DNA of 64,000 nt from DASQDN01 sp963844855. Lineage in GTDB: Bacteria > Acidobacteriota > Terriglobia > Bryobacterales > Bryobacteraceae. Under the pieces are notes generated by a model. That model did not search any database. It saw only the letters and a program-made list of their open reading frames with translations, and was not told where the DNA came from. This document shows, in pieces, positions 56,057 to 64,000 of this stretch. Made by a program: the position numbers and the translations under genes. Numbering within the stretch: the stretch's first letter is position 1; every line of letters starts with the position of its first letter. Where the stretch lies: positions 170,652-234,651 of the forward strand of contig CAWJQP010000086.1 in NCBI GenBank assembly GCA_963844855.1, in the 5' to 3' direction.

Positions 56057-57008
56057 CTACTGGAGAGCGCTGAACAGAAACGTAATCGCGTCCGGCATGC
56101 GCGCCGCCCATGATGCTGAATCGTGACGGCCTTTCGGAGCCACTACCAGCATTACTTCTGATCGCTTTATCCGCGCCGCTCTTAGGTTCGTAGCAAGTTC
56201 TTCCGTCATCTTCACAATCCCGCCCTCAGCCTCGCCACGTTTCAGTCGGTAAGGCGCGAAATATTGATCAATGTCAGGGAAATCGTATTCCGTGGCCCCA
56301 ATGCCAACAGCTACTCTGTCTGGCGCACGCGCGATGAACGCGGTGTCCCGCAAGACTGGCCGTTCCCAAGCAACAGGCTTGGACTCTGGAGGAGCGCCAA
56401 TCCAAACAAGTCCGGGCGCTGCAGGGATGTGTACAGTGCTGCAGCAGCCCCGAGCGATGTGCCTCCGATCCCAGTCTCTGCTGCCGAAGTCGTAACCCGA
56501 TAACGCTCTCGCACAAAGGGGACCACTTCTCCTGGGCTACAAATGACGGGAGCCGCTTGCCGTTGGGATCAGGCTTACCGGCTTCAGTCACGGGATTCGT
56601 ATAGAGTGCGTATTCATCGTTGCGAGCGCTGGTGCTGTCAATGCCGATAACAATCAGCGGTGGCACCTTGCCGTCCGCGATGAGCTTGCTCACGATCTCG
56701 TCGAGGCGTAATTCATGCTCACCCTTGAATGCTGTGCATTCGTCAAATAAGGTTTGACCGTCGAACATGTAGAGAGTGGCGTACTTCCTATCTCTCTGAC
56801 GAGGCTTACTATAGCCCGCGGGAAGCCAGATGCGGACTGTCATTGTCTTGCCGTAGGTCTTGCTCTCGAATCGCTCGACCCGTACTTCTCCCACTACCGT
56901 CGGGACGCAGGGTGCTTGTGCGTGTACATAAAAGGTCATGAGCGTGCATCCCGCGATCAGGCAGCGAGTCATGGAAACGAATACGATTGAGACGTGATAC
57001 TGGTTCAA
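56057..57008 (-). pseudogene. Putative esterase (esterase D/IroE-like alpha/beta hydrolase), two frameshifts
   Basis: Joined across breaks near 56520 and 56345, the protein has a signal peptide and a typical putative-esterase core: TMTVRIWLPAGYSKPRQRDR, YATLYMFDGQTLFDE, VPPLIVIGIDSTSARNDEYA. The nucleophile elbow GGTSLGA follows, and a C-terminal block VAPKGRHDSASWAARMPDAI places the catalytic His. All catalytic parts survive, so the gene decayed recently or the sequence carries indel errors. It lies between repeat B copy 1 and the HTH gene copy 2. Confidence 0.8.
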
Positions 57009-57224
57009 CTTTTCCTAATCAGACGAGATGACAACGAGTAGTCGCGCAGCGTTGGCTCAGTTGGAGCGCGGCACCATCACCAGCAGTGGCAGTGGAATCG
57101 AACAGGCGTGACGGCCAAGGCCTGGATGTTCGCTCAGCGGTTCGTCAAGCAATTTGGAGATGGAGAACGAATAACGCCGCTACCAGAAAATGACACAATG
57201 CAACATCGGTGCCGATTGGGCAGC

Positions 57225-57730
57225 ATGAGCAAGCGCAAGCCCCCCGTCGTTGAAATTCATCAAGCCGACCACAACCCACAGCCGAACTCCGCCGCGAAGG
57301 CTGCCTAGCCCAAATGGCGAAGGCGCTCGTCTCCGGCGCCACCGTGACGGACATCGCCGAAGCCGAAGGCATCGGTCGCACCCTCGCCTCGCGTGAAGCC
57401 AACTCGCCCGAGTGTCGGCAACTGATTGCTGAATTCGTAAGCGACGAACACGACGAGATGCGCGCGTTGTTTTACCGATCTCTCCACACGATCGAGCACG
57501 CGCTTAGTGCCAGGCGCGAGTACATGACGAAAGAAGGGCAGATTATCTATGGTGGGCCGGACCACTACGCCCGTCTCGCGGCGACAAAGCACTACCGCGA
57601 TTTCATGAGTGCGGGTCGACCAGCGCCGAAGCAGCCGGAGAAGCAGGAGCGTAGAGGATTGACGCTGCCGGAGCTTGAGGAGTTGCTGAGAGAGCAAGAA
57701 GCCAAGAAGCAAGAGTTGAACGTAATGTAA
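57225..57730 (+). pseudogene. Helix-turn-helix protein, copy 2, frameshifted
   Basis: ATG 57225 gives MSKRK as in copy 1. The frame breaks near 57280, where one base appears missing in AACCCACAGCC. Then the homologous part resumes: MAKALVSGATVTDIAEAEGI, GRTLASREANSPECRQLIAE. Unlike copy 1 this copy keeps the native C-terminal half (IIYGGPDHYARLAATKHYRD, LTLPELEELLREQEAKKQEL). The C-terminal helix is charged and may form a coiled coil. Copy 3 of repeat A starts 23 bp after its stop. Confidence 0.65.
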
Positions 57731-58066
57731 GCCCCCGCGTTTCGCGCTCCGCAGCCCTCTTTCGTCTCGAGCGCGCATTTCGCTTCTCCTACGCGCGCGA
57801 ACGCACCGTATGCCTTAGCGAAGGTACGGCTTCTGCGGGTGGTAACACCTTATCAACGCTCATCCGTTATTCGGATGGACGTCGCGTTGCCTTGTATATC
57901 GCTTGCTCCAGAGCGCGAGCCCCGAGTCCGCGAGAGAAGTCGCAGGGTCGACCAGCGCTCATAAAGAATCGTCCGGCGTTCCCCATCAAGTTAAAGGTTC
58001 CACAAGACGCCTTAAAAAAAACAAATGCACCTAACATAGAGAACCGTCTGAGTCTCGAGGACTAGC
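57731..58066. other. 335-bp stretch without a gene
   Basis: Apart from the partial repeat A, it contains GC-rich sequence and an A-rich stretch (CTTAAAAAAAACAAATG) just before the DUF1254 gene. Confidence 0.45.
57753..57800. repeat. Repeat A, copy 3, 5' end only
   Basis: GCCCTCTTTCGTCTCGAGCG then CGCATTTCGCTTCTCCTACG and CGCGCGA match the first ~48 bases of the other copies, then the sequence diverges. The 5' boundary is at the same base in all three copies. Confidence 0.8.
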
Positions 58067-59411
58067 ATGAGCACACAAGCAACACAGGAAACCATTTCGG
58101 CTCCGGAGGCAAGCGCACTCGCACAGGAGGCGTGGCTCTTCGGCATGCCTCTGGTCTATATCGAAATCCAGATTGACACGATGACCCACGTCGCCAAGCG
58201 CGAAGGGACTCACGCGCCGATCAATCAGTTCGTTCATTATCGCGAGTTGGCCGACGCTTCCAATAAGGCCGTCGTGGGTTTTAACGTGGATACACTCTAC
58301 TCGCTCGCGCAGCTGGATCTCTCGCCAGAGCCGATGGTGCTTTCCGTTCCCCAGATGGGCGACCGTTTCTGGATCATGCAGATCATCGATGCCTGGAACA
58401 ACGTTCCGCATGCTCCTGGCTCCCGGACCGTTGGTGAGAAGGTGGCAACTTCGCCATCGTGGGTCCTGCCTGGAAAGGAACACTCCCTCAAGACGTTACA
58501 GAACTACGTGTGCCTACGAACCTTGCGATGCTCGGTGGGCGCACGTACACAGGCGGCCCTGATGATTACGCCGCGGTTCATGCGCTGCAAGACCAGTACA
58601 AATTGGTGCCGCTTTCCCAATGGGGCAAAAAGTACACTCCACCTGACGACGTGCCGCTCAAAGCGGGAGTGGATACTAAGACGGTCGTTCCGAAGCAGGT
58701 GCTGGCAATGACGCCTGAGGAGTTTTTCAAGCGTCTGAACCGGCTGTTGGTCACGAATCCGCCCGAACCGGACGATCCGGAGACCATGAAACGTATTGCC
58801 AAGCTCGGCATTGGACCGGGCGCGACGTTCCGTATGGACGCGTTCACACCCGAGGTGCGTAAAGCAATCGAGGAAGGAGTCGCCAACGGGAACAAGATCA
58901 TGCGCGAGACGCCGCGCGGCAAGATTGTCAACGGGTGGCAGATTGCGCTCGACTTGGGACGCTACGGTACGAACTACGCGTATCGCGCCGGGTGGACTTT
59001 CTACGGAGTTGGCGGTAACTTGGCCGAAGACGCCATCTATCCATTCGGCGAGGTCGATACCGAAGGCAAACCTTTCAACAGCACAAACAAACACGTACTG
59101 CGGTTCACCAAAGCCGAGATACCTCTCGTGAATGCCTTCTGGTCGCTGACGATGTACGACAAGGACGCCTTCCTCGTTCCCAACCCAATCAATCGCTACG
59201 CGCTAGGCGACCGCAGCAACCTCATGTTCGATAGCGACGGTTCATTGACGCTCTACATCCAGAGCGACTCACCGGGCAGGACAAAGAGAGGAACTGGTTA
59301 CCGGCGCCGAAAGACGATGACTTCAAACTGGCACTGCGGCTTTACGCGCCCAAAAAGGAAGTCGCGGATGGCACATGGAAACCGCCGGCCGTCGAACGCT
59401 TGACGCTCTGA
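58067..59411 (+). pseudogene. DUF1254/DUF1214 protein, two frameshifts
   Basis: The protein starts with the DUF1254 block (ALAQEAWLFGMPLVYIEIQI, VGFNVDTLYSLAQLDLSPEP, MVLSVPQMGDRFWIMQIIDA). It shifts frame near 58450, continues through the DUF1214 region (IVNGWQIALDLGRYGTNYAY, LVNAFWSLTMYDKDAFLVPN), and shifts again near 59280 into the native end (FKLALRLYAPKKEVADGTWK, stop at 59409-59411). DUF1254/1214 proteins are usually periplasmic; this copy shows no signal peptide, which is worth noting. Function is not known. Confidence 0.82.
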
Positions 59412-59842
59412 GCCCTTTCTCGCTTCCGCGCGGTACGCGTGCAGGACTGCTGGCCACTTTTGTCTGATTTCCTCTCCTCGTCATGCCTGCGGACTGCTCC
59501 CCTTTTCGTCTCCCCCACTGCGCATGTGCTTCCTACGCGCGCGTGATCTGCGCGCACTGGATGCATTCACGGTGAAGCGCGTGCGTTTCGACGGCGTTCT
59601 ATGCGTTACCCGCTATAGTGCGGTGTCGGTCGTGAAAACAAGAAGCGTCACGCGGCAAACCCGAATACCCCGTTGCCAATGCTCGCGTGGTGAACAAAAG
59701 TGAACACTTTGGGGAGCCAATCTTCTAATTTCAGGCCAACTGGGGTGCGCTAGGGCGCATTTTCCGATATCGCCACCTCACAGAACCTTCCCAAGACCTT
59801 GCCAGAGTCGAATGTCAAAAGCAAGCCAAGTCGAAGCGGTCT
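59412..59842. other. 430-bp non-coding stretch with repeat B copy 2
   Basis: The first part (59500-59560) carries a degenerate version of repeat A's opening (CCCCTTTTCGTCTC...CTTCCTACGCGCGCG). Then repeat B copy 2 follows at 59642-59766. No gene is supported. Confidence 0.45.
59642..59766. repeat. Dispersed repeat B, copy 2 (125 bp)
   Basis: This matches 55875-55995 from GAAGCGTCACGCG through GTGAACAAAAGTGAACACTT to GCGCATTTTCCG, with small indels. It sits about 75 bp upstream of the PQQ-propeller gene and might contain its promoter. Confidence 0.85.
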
Positions 59843-61267
59843 ATGGTAGGCTTGACCTCCGTGAAGAGAACCTGCTGGCTGGCATTGGCAATTTCGTTCC
59901 AGTTCTGGTCGCCGATCCTTGCTGAGGACTGGCCGCGGTTTCATGGGCCAAACGGCTCTGGTATCTCAAAAGATCTGAACGTGCCAGCGGAACTGGGGGC
60001 AGACAAGAATGTGGTCTGGAAGACGACCGTACCTCCCGGCCATTCTTCCCCTGTGGTTTGCGGCTCGCGCCTTTATCTCACATCGTTCGATAGCGATGTC
60101 CTTCGGACCCACGCGTTTGATTCACACACCGGAAGGGTAATCTGGGTTCGTGAACTGCCCCGCCACAGAACCGCAAAGCACCACAGCCTAAACAACGCAG
60201 CATCGCCTTCGCCAGTCTGCGACAAAGCAGGCGTGATGGTGTTCTTCGCCGATTTCGGCCTAACCGCATGGACGCATGACGGCAAGCCACAATGGAGAAT
60301 TCCGCTGCCGCCCCTCGTGAATAATCACGGAATGGCAAGTTCTCCCGTAATCGCGGACCGGCTTGTAGTTCAGATCCATGGGTCGGATACCGGATCCGAA
60401 GTCCTTGTACACCGCCGTGACTCAGGCAGGCAACTATGGCGGGACAAGCTTTCAGGCGTGACATACTCGACGCCCACAGTCACACCAAAAGGGCAAGTCA
60501 TTGTCGTCTCAACTGGTGAGGTGGTGGCGTTTGATCTGCGAACCGGAAAACGCCTGTGGTGGATTTTGGGAGTGCCTTACCAACCGAAAGCTTCACCGGT
60601 GTTGTCCGTGGACGGCAGAACTGTGTATTTCTCTGCGCTGTCCGTGGATGAGGGGTCGAAGGCTGCACTGAGTTCCTATGAGAAACTCCTCCAGCAGTTT
60701 GATGTGAACGGAGACGGACAGATCACAGCAGCAGAGATCCGCGAGCGCAAAGGACCTGCCGGTGCGTTCCCGCAAATCGACATAAATGGTGACGGAATCT
60801 TCACTCGCCCAGAGCAGGAGGCGATCATGCGTATCGCCGAAACTCCCCACTTGGCCGCCGCTGTTTCAACGGACCGCGTCGGGGACCAGACGGGGAAACT
60901 TTTGTGGTCCGTTCACAAAGGGGTGCCGAACGTTGCTTCACCAATTCTCGTCGAGGATGTCCTGTATTTGTTTAAAGAGGGGGGGGTCCTGAGCGCTATC
61001 AGCACCCGAGACGGCTCTGTGCTGAAGGAGGGTCGCATCAGTGCGGCGTTCGGCCCAGTTTACTCTTCGCCCGTGGCTGCGGGAGGCAGGCTGTACATCA
61101 TCAGCGAGCAAGGCAGAGTGACCGTTTTAAAAGCCGCAGCGGCGCAATGGGAGGTGCTGTCCGTCGGCGATCTCGGAGAACAGTGCTTCGCTACGCCCGC
61201 GATAGCAGGTGACTGTATATTCGTGCGGACTGCAACTACGCTTTGGTGTTTCCGGCAGAGCCGTTAA
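59843..61267 (+). CDS. Secreted PQQ-like beta-propeller protein with inserted EF-hand pair (474 aa)
   Basis: A signal peptide (CWLALAISFQFWSPILA) leads to PQQ/BamB-like blades (WPRFHGPNGSGISKDLNVPA, FDSHTGRVIWVRELPRHRTA, FDLRTGKRLWWILGVPYQPK, GGRLYIISEQGRVTVLKAAA). Between blades, at about residues 285-325, are two EF-hand calcium loops, DVNGDGQITAAE and DINGDGIFTRPE. The catalytic residues of true PQQ dehydrogenases are not evident, so it may be a structural or sensor propeller. GTG at 59861 (VKRTCWL) is an alternative start. Among its decayed neighbours this gene is intact. Confidence 0.8.
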   Translation: MVGLTSVKRTCWLALAISFQFWSPILAEDWPRFHGPNGSGISKDLNVPAELGADKNVVWKTTVPPGHSSPVVCGSRLYLTSFDSDVLRTHAFDSHTGRVIWVRELPRHRTAKHHSLNNAASPSPVCDKAGVMVFFADFGLTAWTHDGKPQWRIPLPPLVNNHGMASSPVIADRLVVQIHGSDTGSEVLVHRRDSGRQLWRDKLSGVTYSTPTVTPKGQVIVVSTGEVVAFDLRTGKRLWWILGVPYQPKASPVLSVDGRTVYFSALSVDEGSKAALSSYEKLLQQFDVNGDGQITAAEIRERKGPAGAFPQIDINGDGIFTRPEQEAIMRIAETPHLAAAVSTDRVGDQTGKLLWSVHKGVPNVASPILVEDVLYLFKEGGVLSAISTRDGSVLKEGRISAAFGPVYSSPVAAGGRLYIISEQGRVTVLKAAAAQWEVLSVGDLGEQCFATPAIAGDCIFVRTATTLWCFRQSR

Positions 61268-61533
61268 GCGGACTGAGGATCCTGCCTGTTCATCAAGTCG
61301 CGAAGCTTCGAACAAGCAACAGTGCCGTGCAGACTCGTCTTGCCCGTGAGCTGGCGTTGCGTGCGAGTGTTCTGCTGTGCTCCGAAGTGCCGCACTCAGC
61401 AAGTGATTCATCCCGAAAAACGGGGTTACCGCCAACTTGCCGGTGAACCCGCCGGGTCTTAAACAGATTGGGGAAGAGTGTTCACCCACCCCGACGTGAA
61501 CGTGAACGCCTGTTGCGATACAATCGCTGCTCT

Positions 61534-62212
61534 ATGGGCGGTCGATCTGCCGTAATCCTGTTATGGTCTATCGCATGGCTGGTTTCCCTGCATGGCCAGA
61601 CGGCAGTACCTGCCGCCGGTACGAAGGTCGTTCCGGGGTCGGAAGAACAGTGGAATGAGAATTTTCGTGATCCGGCTATCCATTAGAACGGAACCCGATG
61701 ATGTTCTTGTGAAGGCAATCGCTACGCGAAAGCCCGGCTCAGCACTTGACCTTGGGATGGGACAAGGCCGCAATGCACTTTATCTGGCTGAGCACGGTTG
61801 GCTAACCACCGGCGTCGACTTCTCCGAAGTAGCGGTCACGGACGCGAGAGCTGAAGCTGCGAAGCGAAGCTTGAAGTTAGAACCCGTCATAGCGGATTTG
61901 GCCACGCACGATTTGGGAACAGCGAAGTGGGATTTGATTCTGTACTCGTATATGCAGTCTTGGCTGAAGTCATCTACACTGGACCACGCCAAACGCGTGC
62001 GGACGGCGCTTCGGCCGGGAGGACCTTGTGGTAATTGAGGGGTTTGCTGGCAAAGACTCCCCAACTGGGGCGTGGTTCGAAACGAACGAGTTGCTACGCA
62101 CCTTTGCCGATTTCAAGATCCTGTTCTACAGAAGATACCGAGATAATAGCAGCAATGGGGTCGACAAAGAGTTAAGCGTCGGATTGTCAGACTCATCGCA
62201 GAACGCGAATAG
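61534..62212 (+). pseudogene. Exported class I SAM methyltransferase, about three frameshifts
   Basis: A signal peptide (LLWSIAWLVSLHGQTAVPAA) is followed, after a shift near 61680, by the SAM-binding core ALDLGMGQGRNALYLAEHGW and GVDFSEVAVTDARAEA. After a second shift near 62030 come VIEGFAGKDSPTG and the ELLRTFADFKILFYRRY region. A third shift near 62150 gives the natural end RRIVRLIAERE, stop at 62210-62212. Methyltransferases with an export signal are unusual but recur in Acidobacteria. All core motifs survive. Confidence 0.72.
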
Positions 62213-62429
62213 CCGTGGCGGCGTCGGGAACGCACCACTCGACGGCGCATACCTGACGCGATTTTCTAAACAGAACGGGCCACAGCGTTAAACCGCCGGG
62301 GCGGGAAATTAATAGTGGAGGGAAGAGCGTTTACGGCTGCCGGGCAGGGAACCACTGCTGGCCGTTGAACCGTTGTGTCCAGAACGTTCACTGTACTGAG
62401 GGATTAGCAACCGTGCAATTATCGAGTTC

Positions 62430-62847
62430 ATGATCACCCTCGCAGACGCTAGAAGAGTTATTACAGCCGCAGAGCAAAAGCTGAGGACATCGGTCAGCCT
62501 ATGAATATCGCTGTGGTGGACAGCGGCGGGAACCTGGTCGCCCACGTCCGTATGGATCGGGCTTGGATTGGGAGTATAGACATTTCTATCAAGAAGGCGT
62601 CGAACGCAGCGCAGTTGCGTTCGATATCGAGACGATGCAGTTGGCGGAAATGAGTCAATCCGGAGACCAGTTTTAGGGATTCATGCATCGAACGATGGAC
62701 GTGTAATGATCTTTGCCGGCGGAGTTCCCCCTGAAGCGCGGTGGTGAGGTTGTGGGGGCCATCGGTGTAAGCGGAGGATTAGGAAAACAAGACCAGGCGG
62801 TCGCTGAAGCTGGCGCGGCGGCGTTTTATGCATCAACTACAACGTGA
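62430..62847 (+). pseudogene. GlcG/HbpS-family (DUF336) protein, several frameshifts
   Basis: Read in pieces it spells the haem-binding GlcG family: TLADARRVITAAEQK, GQPMNIAVVDSGGNLVAHVR, AWIGSIDISIKKA, GIHASNDGRVMIFAGGVP and the Gly-rich end VVGAIGVSGGLGKQDQAVAE. At least three indels (near 62495, 62605 and 62735) break the frame. The family acts in haem or glycolate-related metabolism, often as a secreted or cytosolic accessory protein. Confidence 0.7.
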
Positions 62848-63045
62848 CGCTATACCTTGCGTTTGAACCGATCGCGCAATTCTGTTTCCACGGCAGATGT
62901 CGGCCCAAGTCGCGTAGCGTGCGACTAGCCGGGCGGAAGTTGCACTCACACAATTCGGTAGCTCGCAGTTCTGAATCGTCGTAAGCGAGGGTTGGCACGA
63001 CCAATAACTTAATCGGATCAGCTTCGACGTCTTTTCCGATTGCCG

Positions 63046-63652
63046 CTATCCGGCCAGACCCGCCAGACCCGTACTGAGAGCGCCATCGTGGCTGGTTCTG
63101 GTATTGCATTCAGACCGGGAGCGGTAATTTGCCCGCTGCCGAACTGCAAGCGGTCCCAAAAAAGTTAGGGTCAGGATTGCCAGAAGGCGGGATGCGCCAT
63201 GGCGATAGCCGTGGCGAAGCCGGTCGCCCCGCTGAAAATACCTGTGCCGCCTAGAATAGTCCAAGTGTCAGAAACCCCAACCACGTGAAAGTCTGTCCCC
63301 GTGAACGTGTCGGCTCCCCCGTTGAACGAGACGGTGAAATCAAGCGAAACCATGGACGGCACAAGGACACCTGAAGGTAACATTGCGAACGTGACTGTTC
63401 CTATTTCCGAGAAAGTCGCATTGCCGAAAGGCGCAAAAGACCCGGAGCCACTAGTCCACGCGGGGACGGTCAAGTGTCGGACTGGGGACCCCATACAAAT
63501 GCGTCATAGGTAAGTTCAAACGTAAACGGTACTGTGGCAGCCTGCGCAATATCGGAGAAGCCAAAGACAAGCATAAGCAAGGCGACTAGGATGCTGATTG
63601 TCGCCCCGCGGAGCTCGTTCGGACTGGGCTGATTTAATGCGTTGTCTGTCAT
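63046..63652 (-). pseudogene. PEP-CTERM secreted protein, several frameshifts
   Basis: A signal peptide (ISILVALLMLVFGFSDIAQA) and a beta-rich domain (PFTFELTYDAFVWG, then VSLDFTVSFNGGADTFTGTD, FHVVGVSDTWTILGGTGIFS) lead to the sorting motif LNAIPEPATMAL and a truncated hydrophobic tail (STGLAGLAG). These lie in at least three frames (breaks near 63480, 63170 and 63080). The normal basic end after the helix is missing. Confidence 0.7.
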
Positions 63653-63659
63653 CGTGCAA

Positions 63660-64000
63660 CTATATACGAATCCAACATGGTGCTTGCGGCTGTCGCTCGC
63701 GTTCTGCGTTCAGGGGCACCGCACAGCGTTGCCGTCGCCGCTGTTTAAACGCCTGTAGCAATACTGATGAAGGGCGTACCAGTCCGTTCATTGAACCTGT
63801 GCCCACATCGACGACAGCGGAATTGGCAGTAACCCCGATCTGTTGCAGTAGGTAGCTTTGAGTTACACCGGCCTGGGCCTGGAATGGGATGAAGCACTTC
63901 AATCGAAAGCGCGAGTCAGGAACCTCCTGCTGAAGCGGGCCTGCCGCCGCATCCCCTGCCGGGTATGTCGTTATCACTCCTCTTCTATGATGATCGGCGG
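63660..64000. other. Right-edge stretch, no supported gene
   Basis: A minus-strand open frame (63660-63977) includes a Gly/Val-rich segment (TANSAVVDVGTGSMNG), but it lacks an evident start or known domain. It may be the end of a gene entering from outside the window. Confidence 0.35.

Overview
The window looks like GC-rich chromosomal DNA of an Acidobacteriota bacterium, most like the Solibacter/Bryobacter group. This rests on gene content: a planctomycete-type cytochrome (DUF1549/DUF1553) next to DUF1501, a cytochrome-fused PQQ dehydrogenase, PadR plus HAAS-type membrane protein, winged-helix regulators fused to TolB-like propellers or TPRs, several PEP-CTERM proteins and a creatininase-fold secreted protein. 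This is inference; no rRNA or other taxonomic marker lies in the window.

Layout. 0-14.6 kb: a DUF1501 gene entering from the left edge, a frame-disrupted cytochrome gene, a tandemly duplicated PEP-CTERM pair, a PQQ dehydrogenase, a PadR/HAAS pair, a broken Ser/Thr kinase, a phytanoyl-CoA dioxygenase-type protein and a DinB protein. 14.7-28.7 kb: an integrated mobile element. It starts at a tRNA-Cys fragment that keeps only the 3' half, followed by a plasmid-type RepA, a broken tyrosine integrase, a small excisionase-like HTH and an intact ten-gene conjugation operon on the minus strand, transcribed trbB-C-D-E-J-(lipoprotein)-L-F-G-I. A sigma-like HTH protein and a zinc-finger anti-sigma-like membrane protein stand divergently beside trbB. 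No relaxase or coupling protein is visible. 29.2-30.7 kb: an IS1380-family insertion sequence. 30.9-34.2 kb: a secreted serine beta-lactamase-fold protein and a parallel beta-helix protein.

34.8-37.3 kb: a stand-alone reverse transcriptase with a YCDD active site, a hairpin just upstream and a small basic ORF further upstream; I cannot assign it to a described system. 37.4-47.2 kb: sensory regulators (wHTH plus propeller or TPR), a sulfite-oxidase-type molybdoenzyme, an AlkD-like DNA glycosylase and decaying genes. 47.3-52.8 kb: secreted redox proteins (MauG-type peroxidase, dihaem cytochrome), a creatininase-fold protein and a SnoaL-like protein. 53-64 kb: a decayed, repeat-rich zone with two copies of an HTH gene, three copies of a structured ~290-bp repeat, a second repeat family, and frameshifted esterase, DUF1254, methyltransferase, GlcG and PEP-CTERM genes around an intact PQQ-propeller/EF-hand gene.

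Frame disruption is uneven. It is heavy at 0-6.5 kb, 43-47 kb and 53-64 kb and nearly absent from the conjugation operon through 41 kb. This argues for real decay of the flanks, but local sequencing error cannot be excluded from the sequence alone.
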